Shown here in pieces: positions 34,101 to 46,000 of a stretch of 64,000 nt of DNA. Source of the DNA: Diphasiastrum complanatum (lineage: Eukaryota > Streptophyta > Lycopodiopsida > Lycopodiales > Lycopodiaceae). The stretch is from contig CM055098.1 of NCBI GenBank assembly GCA_029204225.1, forward strand, positions 2,475,106 through 2,539,105, written 5' to 3'. The translations under genes and the position numbers were made by a program. Every line of letters starts with the position of its first letter. Positions within the stretch are counted from its first letter, which is position 1. The notes under the pieces were generated by a model, which worked only from the letters and a program-made list of their open reading frames with translations, had not been told where the DNA came from and ran no database searches.

Positions 34101-37100
34101 GGGTGCTCGATCATGTCTGATGGCTGGAGTGACACCCGCCGTCGGCCAGTGATCAACATACTGGTGTCCTGCTGCATGGGCACTATGTTCTATCGGGCCG
34201 TTGATGCCAGTAGAGGTGGTGGGGTTATTGATGGACAGTTTATGTCCGATATCATCAGTGAGGTTATCGAGGAGGTTGGCCCTGCCAACGTAGTGCAGGT
34301 TGTCACCGACAACACAAGTAATTGCGTGAGCATGTCTCACTTGCTACAGCAGCAGTACCCTGCTATTGTATGGACCCCCTGTGCTGCACATAGCATTGAT
34401 CTTATACTAGGGGATATTGGCCGCTTGCCCTGGGTTCGCATGATAGCTGACATGGCACTTGCCGTGGTGACATTTATCACCCGGAAGAGGCGTGCCCTCG
34501 CCCTATTCCGCACCTTCAGTTCACTTGATTTGAAGAAACCAGCTCCCACGTGTTTTGCATTCGACTTGGTTGTCATGCATAGGCTTATTAGAGTCAGACA
34601 TCAACTCAAACACATGGCCACTAGTGCTGCATTTAGGGAGCTACCTTTCTCTAGTAGGCCTGATGGTTTGAGATTTTTGAGGATTGTGTTTGACGATGTT
34701 TTTTGGCGTCAGGCTGAGAGCATTACATCTGTGATGAGTCCGTTCTACCATGTTCTGAGGTTAGTTGATAGCGAGGGTAGCACTATGGGCCTTATCTACG
34801 AGTTCATGGACAGGATTGGACAGCTGTTGAAGCAGCATTTTTTCTCTGAGGACAGGTATGGAATTTGATGGTCATTTCAGTCATTTGTTGTTTTGGAATC
34901 TGTCTATTGTAATTGAAATAGGTTTGCTATCATCTTCGCATCTTCGGATTTATTCGTTGACGTGGAACAGGATGGTGGTGTTGCGGGACATCTGGGAGCG
35001 CAGGTGGAATTGGTTCCATAGGCCGATTCACTCTGTTGCCCACCTATTGCATCCCATGTGGCTATCTGAGCGGCAGGCAGCAGACATGGAGCTAGGCTTG
35101 GATTGGTTGAGATATTTGGATGGAGTCGCCAGACACTTCACTGACATAGATGTTGTTGAGACACAATACATTGCCTTCAAGAGGCAGGTAGGTGTGTTTG
35201 GCCACCACGCGGCGCTGAATCCCAGCAGACGGGAGAGAGCGGTGACTTGGTGGAACCTCTATGGTTCTGCATGCCCAACTCTACAAATGCTGGCCTTGCG
35301 AGTGCTATCACAGGTATTCCTTTACCCACCAAATTCTATGAGATCAAAGATGGGTGTTAAGTGGATGGAATTAACTAATGTGCTTTTTTGAATTTTATGA
35401 CTGTCAATAGGATTGTTCCTCCAGTGTATGCGAGCGCAACTGGAGCACATTTTCTTTGATCCACACGAAGAGGCGTAATCGCCTTTCTATTGCACAGATG
35501 ACACGGCTGGTTTTTTGCAACACCAATGCAAGGTTGAGTGACAGACTTGCATCTATTGTGGACCCTCTAGAGGTGTTGCCCTCAAAGTGTTTACTAGGCG
35601 ATGATGATCTAGCTGATTCCACCACGCCCATGCCGAGGGCTGATGTTGCGGCTGACATTGCAGCAGAGATAGAGAGAGAGTTGTTGCGGGTTAGACGGTT
35701 ATTGATGGACGGATCAAGATCAAGATACAGGTGCTGGCCAGGGGACAGGTATGGGCATGGGTGCTGATGATGAGGATGATGATGATGATGATTTGGGTAT
35801 TCCTGCTCCAGGATTGGAGACCATGGCTGAGGCAGAGCTTGATGCAGAGCTTGAGGCAGAGTTTGAGGCAGAGTATGAGGCAGACATAGGCTATGGCCTG
35901 GAGCATGATCGATTACAGAGGATGATGGCAGGGATGTATGAGCCACCTCTACCGGAGCAGGATGTGTACCGACCTGATCCACTACTAGAGGGTATACAAC
36001 ATGAGAGAGAGACAGTGGATGCAGCACATGTTGGGGATGCTGACCATATGGCACAGGACGCTTTTGCAGGGGATACAACAGAGGGTGGAGATGCATGTGC
36101 CACAGTGGGAGGGATTGATGGTGTGCAGGATTCACAGGCCCCTGCAGATGTTCATGTAGATGATGATGCAGATCGGACCCGCCGTGTTCGCCAGAGGACC
36201 ATGTCAGACCTCCTTCGGTATGGAGATGACGAGGATGCCATTGATGATATAGGGTGGCTCTCACCACATGCACGTACTCAGCCACATCCAGCACCATCAG
36301 CTGTTGGTTCACATACAGCTGCCACTCGTACGGCTCTTACTCATGCAGCTCCCAGGCATACAGCGCCGACACATACATCCAGTTATACAGTTGCCCCCCA
36401 CATTCCACCATCTGCACTTGCACGTCGCCCCCCAGGGCCACCTCGTCATGTTACACCGGCTTTTTCGATTGGTGTACAGCCTCGGCCTCATCTTACAGCA
36501 GCTGCACCACGGCCTACTCCTGCCATGCCAGAGGCTTCCACTCATAGACCCCTTCTCCCAGCAGGTTACTATCCACGAGGAGCTGTCCTTCACCAGCCTG
36601 CAGTACAGCCGTATTCATACACGCCGCCTACATTCAGGGTGCCTGCATCTCGTGCCACACCCATTCCTGCATCAACGGCACCTCCTACTGCATCTGCTTC
36701 CACAGCACCAGCTCGTAGGCGTCCAGGAAGGCCTCCAGGATCTGGCAGGGGGTCTTCTCAGAGAGGCAGAGGTCCTAGTCAGACAGTGGCACGTACACAG
36801 AGAGGGAGGCCGCGTGGCTCTGGCAGAGGTGCATCTCGCATCACTTTGTCAGGGACACAGACTAAGGGAGAGGTTTTACATGACTTCAGTCAGGGTGCGA
36901 CAGAGGAGGATGAGTTGGATGATTTTGATGATTCGGATGCCACACAGTCATTCTGAGGACATGTCATGTACATTGTCATCTAGTTCATTGTTGTTCCATT
37001 CACACTGTTTTATTTTGAGGTCAGACCCCAGCCGTATGTGGCGGGCTCTATATGACGAGATTATATACAGAGCTCACTTGTTTATGTAGATGGATGGCCA

Positions 37101-39596
37101 GTTGATGTGCATTGTGTACTTATGAAATGGTTTAAAGTCCTCCCCCTCTCTCTATGTCCCTCTCTCTCTTATCAATCCCAATAACTTTTTCAACTTTTTT
37201 GGCCTTTTTGGCCATTAATTAGTTTAGAAAAAAAATGCCAAATTTTTTTCAGAAAAAAGCAGATTTGTAGGGAGACAAATCTGTTTTTTCTAAAAAAAAT
37301 TTGGCCTTTTTTAAGGATTTTTTTGGGCTGTTTTTTGGGGGGAGACCAAAGAAAAAAAAAGAATACTTAATTAATTAATTCTGCCACGGTTCACACGGTT
37401 CTGCTCTAAAAAAAATTATGAGCCGTACGGTTCAATGTACGGTTCTGAGAACCGTACTGAACCGTTAACGGTTCATTGATTCTATGGACCACCTGCACAA
37501 CCATACCATGCAATGTGCAATGTGCATGAGTTTGGAATTTTGAATTCAAGACTCAAGTGCTCAGTGGCAACTGCTTAGACTTTAGTGAACCATAATCCAG
37601 ATTCCACTGTTAATCAATCCGAAATCGCCATTGAACAATGAACATTCAACATTGACATTTACGAATCAGTAATTACCTGTAACCTAATACCATTTAAGTT
37701 TTAACATTATAGGTAAATCATAAACCGCAAATTGTAAAAAGTATAATATATATACCTGTACAACGTGCTGTGGTCCGACCTCCTCAATGGCAGCTCGAAT
37801 ATGTGAGAACATGTACTCGCCCATGACTGCCTCCCCAGAGGTGTCGATGGATCTGAGAAACATCGTCCCCATGCATGAAGACACCAGGATATTCAATATG
37901 TGGCGCCTCCTCGTATCGCTCCAACCATCAGATATGATGGTGCAACCATACCTAGTTGAAAGTTCACAGGTGACAAGTGACAAGTCAGTGGACCGTGGTC
38001 ACGACTCACGACTCACTTACAGGTGACAAAACAAGATGAATCATGATTCATGATAGATCCATTATCAGAGAGGAATCAGGATAGATCTTAAATTGTAAAT
38101 TGCAATTCAAATTTCATGGCAAATTCCAATGATAAATGATCATTTGAATATTCATGATTAAACATAAATAGCTAGTTGCAGCCTGCAAATTGCAATTAAC
38201 AAGTAATTTACAATTAACGCCTGCAATTTAAGTTTTAACAATCATCATAAAGTCTTTAAACTTTAAAGTTTAGAGTAGATAAAGTTAAAAGCAAGTAGTA
38301 CGTCCTGGGCCCATGCCTTCCTGAGAGGCTCTAGCTTCTGGTCAATAGAAGCCCGCTCATCAAGAAGCCCCTTCGTCCTCAGGTGCTCGCAAGATGGCCC
38401 CCGCCACACCTGCCCAATCGCACTCACCGCACTCATCGCCCTCCTCCATGCCGGGGTTCTAGCCAAATGAAATGGCAAATTGCAGGTGTAGAACAACTGT
38501 CGAACGACAACCGCTGCCTCTGCCATGGCTCTGGGAGCGAAGCTGGACACATAGTACTCCCTACCCCCCATCTGTGTAGTGCGGCCCCATCTACCTCTCC
38601 CTCTCTCAGGTGGATGATGTGGTGCCGGTATGGTCATGGCTGGAGGTGGTGTCGAAGATCCTACACCAGAAGGCGGGTCAAGCCGGGTACTAGGCCCTGC
38701 CTCATCTGCAACTCTGTCCTCTGGGCCATGGGAAGCGGGGGGTGAGCGGATGGCAACTGGGGGGCGTGATGTGGTGACCTCTGGCTGTGTCGCCGTGACT
38801 GCATCTCGATCTGCCAAAAAAGACAAATTTGAAATTACAATACAATTTAGAAATTAGATGATCAATGAAATTGAAACTTCAAACTTGATGTATCATGTGA
38901 GCTAAAAGTTAAAAGTTAAAACTTGATCAATGTTTGAACTTTGAACTTTGAAGTGTAAGAGTCTTAGAGTTGAATGTTTACCTCTCAGTCTGGGCCCCAT
39001 CCTCGAAGGGCCAACCTCCTCCGATGCGACAGGAGTGAGTAGCGTGTCAGGAGCATGCATGCAAGTGACAATCTCGTACTCCCTCAAACGTAACAAATGT
39101 GCCTTGATGCGTGTGGGCCCTCCAGTGTAAGACTGGTGACAGTATCTGCAAGTCCATCTCTTCGTGCCCAATGTGCCATAGGCCGCAGCGATGGTGACGT
39201 GATCCCACAAGGGTCCCTATCCCTCGGCATGGTGGCCCTCTCTATCTCTCAAAGCTCTCTCTCTCTCTCTCTCTCTCTCAGGTGACAGTCTAGACTCTAC
39301 AGATCTCTCTAAGTTCTAACTTCTAAGTTCTAAGTTCTAACTAGACTCTACTATCTAGTTACTAGTAACTACTTAGTACTAACTAGTAACTACTAACTCA
39401 GACTAGTCACTAACTCCTAACTTCTAACTTCTAAGTTCTAACTAAGTAGCTACCCAGGTCCCACACCCATCTCAAGACTCACAATGCCCACTGCCCACAC
39501 ACACACACAATCTCAGTGCTCAAGCCTCACACAAACTCACAGTGCAGTGTGCACACATCTCAAAACTCACACACCCACACCCACAATGCACACATG

Positions 39597-39633
<37 letters not shown>

Positions 39634-39774
39634 ATCATAATATCACACACACACACACTCTCTCTCACACACTCACTGATTCACTCACACACACTGTACA
39701 CATCAAAAGACAGTGGACACACACACAATATCACACAATCACTCACACACACACATACACACAAAATCACACCA

Positions 39775-39873
<99 letters not shown>

Positions 39874-39948
39874 CACTGAGCACACACACAATCTGAATGG
39901 CAAATGCACAGTGCACACAGAGTGCTGACTCCTGAGTGCACACCCACG

Positions 39949-40021
<73 letters not shown>

Positions 40022-43000
40022 GCGCAAACAGAATGGGCGAAATCTGGATTCTGGAATCGTTTTAGGGCCAGACGGTTCGAACGATTTGAACGGTTCGAAC
40101 CGGGTCCGAACGATTCGATGGTTCGAACCGTAAAAGGCGGTTCGAACTGCGATTTGATGCAACCTTGCTTAGTCAACACTGGTCTACCCAAGAGAATCCG
40201 GATTCTTTCGAAACCTAGTTAGCAACTTATGCTTGGGTACTGATGAGACATAAGCAATGCTATTTGGCTAAGATTTTTTGTTTATTGAATTTGTTATTGT
40301 TGTTTTGACTTAGATCCTTTGACTTTTTGAGTAAGGTTTACCTTATGACATCAGTGACTTCTCTATATAAATTTGTGAAATTGGATATATATTTAATTTC
40401 ACAAATAGATATAAGGCAGTTACTACTCAGAGAGACATGGTAAGATCTATTGTTGTTATATGTGGGGAGGGGGAAGGGTGCAATGTGAGGATGAGAAAGT
40501 TGGCCACCGAGGTTGGTTAAGAGGGAATTGGAGCCCATTAAGAAGTCATGGGAGAAGTATGGGTGCAATGCCGCATCAAAATTTGGAGTGATGGCCTTGT
40601 TGTCTCTTGCTTGTGTCATTTTTCTTATTTCATTTATTAACTTGATTCGGGAGGGTCAGTCATCTATTGTTTGCTAGTTTATGCTAATGCCAAGAAGCGC
40701 CATATTATCAATATGTTGGTGTCTTCCTACATGGGCAATACTATTTTTGAGGTCCATGGACACCTCTAATGCCAGCGTAGTTGTGACGGGGAGCTATGTG
40801 TTTGAAATTATTGAGGCTAACCATCAAGGAGGTGGGGCTATTCAACATTGTACTGGGCGAGACTTCTTGGAATTCTGCTTTCCAAGATTATCTCTCAAAG
40901 TAGAGCTTCTTGCTAGGACTTCTTGCCAAATGCCACCGAAAAACTCGTTGGTCCGACAAAGGTCTCGTACATAAAGATACAACTCGGATTGGAACTCAAC
41001 AAAAGCATAATTGATTAACCTCTCCAGTCCGGCTCAAAGCATTAGCGACACAATTCGACGTCATAGTTGCACGAATCGCGGTTCGAACCTCGAACCACGG
41101 TTTGAATCGAAATCTGGTTCGAACTGGAAAAAAAAAAACCTAAAAAATGTTTTGGAATTTTTTTTTTCTGCGGTTCAAACGTTTTCCGGTTCGAATCAGC
41201 CTGGCCGGTTCGAATCGGTTTGAACTGGTCGAATCGGCTTGTAACCTTGTTCGACGTACCTCGACAGTACTTAATGTCAAAATTGAACTCCTATATGAGT
41301 TCCGACCAATGGGCCTTATGACCCCCTAAGCTCCGAGGCATCACAGATAAACTTGAGAGATTCGTGATCCATCATAACCACGAATTTAGCTCCCTACAAA
41401 TAATGTCTCAAATCTTTAACGCGTGGATGACAGCAAAAAGTTCCTTCTCATAAGTAGAATACCTACTTTGAGCTTGGTCCAACTTCTTGCTTTCGAAAGC
41501 CACCGGTCTACCATCCTGGTAAAGGACTGCACCCACCGCATAGTCACTAGTATCCGTTTCCACCAAGAAAGGTTCGCTAGGGTCCACTATGTGTAAGATA
41601 GGGGCGGTAGACACTAACATCTTCAAAGCTTCAAAGCTTTGATTTAATTCATCGGTCCAAACAACAAGTGGACTGATTTTTGAACGTCTTCTGGCTTTCT
41701 TTATACTACCCTTTTTAGTTTTACTTTTGGCTTTCTTCACTCCCTTTAGAAGATTCGTTAAAGGTAATGCAACTTAAGGCATAGTCTTTAATAAACTTAT
41801 GGAAAAAACTTGTGAAGCCTAAAAAAGATTTAACTTCCTTTATGGTTTTCAGGATAGGCCAATCACGAACTTTCTAGACTTTATTAGAATTGATCTCAAG
41901 ACCTCAATTGGAAATGATATGTTCCAAGTACTTGAGTTTTGTTTGAAAAAACTCACACTTAGTTAGCATAAAGCTTTGCTTGCCTTAGAATGTCTAAGAC
42001 CGTACGCAAATGTGCTTCATGCTCCTCAAGGGATAACGGTTCTTAATAGTCATTTTATTAAGCTTCTTATAATCGACACAAAGATGTATAACACCGTATT
42101 TCTTGCTGGTTAATAACACAGGAGCTCTCCAAGGGGATTTATTGTGACGAATATGGCCCCTTTGTAACAACTCCTGTAGGTGTCTAGCAACTTCATATTC
42201 TTCTTTCGGTCTCATCCTGTAAGGAAATAACGATACAGGCAAGCTGTCGGGAAGTAGATCTATGTGATGATCTATACCCCTAGAGGGGGGGTAGACCCTC
42301 AGGCAACTGCTTAGGGAATATATTGCTATAAGACGATACATCAATACTGAAATTTTAGGAAAGCATTCATGTAACATTCATCTTTTAGATAACATAATTA
42401 CGAATGATACTCAGAATCCAACAAACATTGATTCACTTCATGAGCAGTTACAAAAGGTAGTTTAGGCACATCGCCTTTAAGATGGACCATTGAGCCATTA
42501 TGCAAAAAGGATAAACTATGCGTTACATAGTCCTTGGCCTAAAGTCCTTTTATTAACTTTTAACTAATCAAATAACTATGTGATCATCGGGTTGGACGTG
42601 AACACGCTGGGTGCCAAATCCCTCTCATTTATTAACTAGGGTTAGGGTTGCCTTGGGATCCGCAAACCCTCACTGCCGCCCCACCCCCATGCACTGGACC
42701 GACACCATCATGTCCAGTCAAGGCTCTGACGATAACTGGCATCCCATACCACTAGCCATGGCCCTCGACTCTCCCTAGCATACATCTCTTGGCCTGGAGA
42801 TACATCCTGGCTACTGCACGTGCTCTCCATCCACCAACTCCTAGTCCCATCAAGCACGGTCTCGTTGGCGACACGTGACCACCTAGGATGGTGATGCAAG
42901 GCACTAAAACATGTCGATAACGCCAAAACTGTGTCCCGCCACTTGCGAGGCTGTCACTGAAGGGTGTACCGTTATTGTACAACTCCAAAATGGATGGAAT

Positions 43001-46000
43001 AAGCAATATCTTTCCCAATGTTTGGGTGCAAGGGTAGATTTGGGATGAGCTACTCATGTTTAGGAATGAGAGACGTCCATTTGGATTTTTAGTGGCATGT
43101 GCAAGGAGAATATGTTGCTCCTGATTTCTTGGTGGGAGAAATTTGTCACTTGATTAAATTGCAGAGTAATGCCATTTGAATCTTTTTATAGGACTACACA
43201 ACAAGTGTATGAAAGAGGAATTGGAACCTTTACATTCAGATTTATAGAAGAAGAGAAATAGACGTTCCTCACTAGAACTACAAAAGTTGGTGTATGTGCA
43301 TGGTAACCTATGTTTGATGTAGTGCATACGATAGGTCTTGAAACCGATGGGGGTATTATTGTTTGTACTTTAAAAAGATCTCATTTGGCAAATTGCAATG
43401 GTCTTTGGAAGTTGAAACTTGACTCCTCAATTGGCCTTTTAAGTCAATTTGAAACGTGTTAGCTTGTGTACATTGTTACTTGTGAGTTGTGACTCAGGGG
43501 GGCATGTGCCAACGTGACACAATTTTTTGTAGACCGATTTGAATGGGGTTGATACAAAAGTTATAGATTTGCTGCAAAGGTCATAGGAGGATGAGGACCT
43601 TTATGTGTTCCTCCATCATTTGCAAGTTGAAACTTGGAATTTGATCTTTCAGTTCCCTAAATCCTGGTATCCTTTTAAGTATGTGCAAAGTTAAAAACAT
43701 AATTGCACAGAAACGCGTTTCTGAGGGCACGCGTTTCTGAGAAACGCGTTTCTATACCCAGAATCGCAAATTTTTTTTTTTTTTTTCGGAAAAATAGCTT
43801 AGGACTGAAATTTTTTTAGGGGATCAGTGGTCAAACCAGCGTTTTGCCTCTCAGAAGTGCAGTAGATGGGGCACAAACAGATCTTATTTTCAATAGCTAT
43901 TGTTATTTGCTCTGGTTTGCAATAAATGCTCAGGGGGTTCGGGGGGCGGTAGCCCCCCGAGAAACAGGGGGTCCGGGGGGCGGTAGCCCCCCGGTTGGGG
44001 GTTTGGGGGGCAACGCCCCCCAACGGCGGGGTCCAGGGGCTGCCGGTAGACCCCGGCCCCGACGGTAAGGCCTCTTCATGACTTGGCCTTCCAACTCCCT
44101 GAGCGAAAACACACTTACTGGGATCATCTGTGATCGTAACGGACAGGCTAGAGGTTAGTTTTGAAATTTTACCCTTGACAGAACCCAAAATGGATTAATG
44201 CACCTGAACTGGACCATCCTGCACCCGAAACAGTCGGCAAATTACACAGTAATTATGCTCTTAATTAGAGCTTTCATCTAATACCCATATTGCCCCAAAA
44301 AGAACCCAAAAAAAAAATTAAAAAAAAAACGTTTCTGGAATTTTTTCAAAAATTTCAGAAAAGCGTTTCTGAACGCGATTCTGAAACACGTTTCAGAAAC
44401 GCAGTGCAACTATGGTTTAAAGTTTCCATTTGTATGTCAAATTAGAATCTAGGTCAAGTACTTGTTGGTTGCAAGTTGCAATCTTGTTAACAATTTTAGG
44501 GGTCACGTTTTCAACATGACAATAATTGTCCTTGAACACATTGTGTAGAACCTTCCACTTATGCTTCAACACACACAAGGTGACAAGCACAATTTAGGAG
44601 CTCTCAAACCATTGATGAATGCTCTGAATCGGAGGAGATTTCAAAGTTGGATTATGTATATGAGTTAGAGGATGAGTATCAGGAGGATATTGAAGGGTTG
44701 GAGGAGAGTGATGACTGTGGTATTGTAGGAGGGTCAGGAGGGAGTAGATTGTAGTTAATAACTTAACAGTGGACCACAAACTAGTCATTGCTGTCTGGAA
44801 TATGTTGTCTAGAGGAGAGAAATACTTTAAAAACAGTTACAAACTGATCCAAGATAACCTCAAATGCATTTGACATGAACTGGATAGTTTCAGAGCTCTT
44901 TGAGATAATTGCTTCACTATATAGGTTGATGCTTGCTTAGTGCCTGAATGAGGTTTTTTCTGCACTCTCTATGGCACAATCATAATAGCAAAAGTGCCAT
45001 CTTTTGGTCTTGGGTGTTTCAAATCCTCAAAATATGTGAGTAATCAACCTTTTTGATTGATTGGTTGTCCCATTGAGCAAATAGTCCTTTTATTTAGTGG
45101 AGTTATCGGTTCCTTAGATTACTCAGCCATGCTATTGGTAAATAGTACAATCACTATCCCATGTTTGTCATGATTGAGGATTTCCCATTATACAATCTTT
45201 CCCCCATGAGCCCCGCTCTTCATACTAGTTATCGGGGAGCATTATTGGAAGACTTATTCGAATCGAATTTTTGGATTCTAACGAACTTTCTCAAGATCAA
45301 GAATATGTGTTTGCTGAAAGTCCCAATTTTGAGGGGCTACATGAACAGATCCAGCAGTATTTTGGCTTCATATAACAGTCTTAGGAGCTCAAGTCAAGGA
45401 ATGTTCACAGGCTGGATATGGCTGAATTTCAACCACTTGTTGGATCCAAGTTCCAGAGAAAAGAATTAGCTCATCTATCCATGTCATGATTACCAAATTA
45501 TTGACATTTTATTTGTAAAGTAGGCCCTCAAGTTGTTTGTCACAAGTTCATCCTTATCCTCACTCATCATCCATGAGTTTGGGACCCAACTAGCATTAAG
45601 AGTGATAATTACTTGCTATGCTCATGATTTCAAAAGAGTTTCCCTTGACTGCTGATAAAATGACATACTTTCAACCTGTTATACAGTTCAGCTAAAACAA
45701 TTTCAAGGAAAAAGATTTTTTTTTTCTCGTTTTACGTTCTGGAAAGCCCTAACCATAATTTTTGGAACGCAATTTGGAATGTGACCTATAACGCGGGTTG
45801 CAACTATGTTTACACAGAGTTCAGCCATTGGCTTGTCTCGTGTACCACAAAGTTTTTAGGAGCCAACAAATTTTTTTTGGGACTAAGTACTAGCATAAAA
45901 AATATAAGTATGCCACTACAGGCCAATGACTTACAATTAACAATGTTATCCTGCTACCTTTTTCTTGGCATTATCTTCATCAACAATGTCCTACTATAAT

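Larger units (their letters stand above)
32405..37486 (+). mobile_element. inner hAT transposon, near-complete, with 8-bp TSD
   Basis: 5,082 bases bounded by inverted ends CATAGAA...TTCTATG and flanked by exact 8-base duplications GACCACCT (32397-32404 and 37487-37494), the hAT signature. Inside is a three-exon hAT transposase on the plus strand. Both subterminal regions carry dense palindromes built on ACGGTTC/GAACCGT and short TTAATTAA runs. It sits inside an exon of another hAT, itself in intron 1 of the DHHC gene, so it is the youngest of the three layers. Confidence 0.93.
31260..39230 (-). mobile_element. outer hAT transposon (decayed, multi-exon), split by inner hAT
   Basis: A minus-strand hAT transposase gene whose exon order follows that of the inner element: BED finger (39230-38982), central region (38810-38302), catalytic start (37951-37756), then an exon interrupted by the inner hAT (37492-37487 continuing at 32396-32149), 31938-31633 and 31478-31260. 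Diagnostic words are [43 protein letters not shown] and [19 protein letters not shown]. The C-terminal dimerisation region is missing, so the left end is truncated near 31210. Lesions include a frameshift just after the ATG and an in-frame TAG (YP-stop-IFW). A cluster of GGTTCGAAC motifs at 40067-40150 ending GCAACCTTG may be its right terminus. Confidence 0.8.

Noticed and set aside
35404-36312. 302-codon minus-strand frame
   Set aside because: Antisense of the acidic C-terminal tail of the hAT transposase; His/Pro-rich, with no motif.
36268-37089. 273-codon plus-strand frame
   Set aside because: Runs out of frame across the Pro/Ala tail and 3' UTR of the hAT; Leu/His-rich, with no domain.
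39484-39947. Long open frames of His/Thr, Ser/Leu or Cys/Val repeats on both strands
   Set aside because: They are translations of (CA)n and (CT)n microsatellites and have no codon or protein-like character.
43844-44188. Pro/Gly-rich frames on both strands (74 and 129 codons)
   Set aside because: Produced by the GC-rich hairpin repeats; Pro/Gly-rich composition follows from base composition.
45161-45469. 102-codon plus-strand frame in intron 1
   Set aside because: No recognisable domain, no codon bias and no splice context; probably chance.
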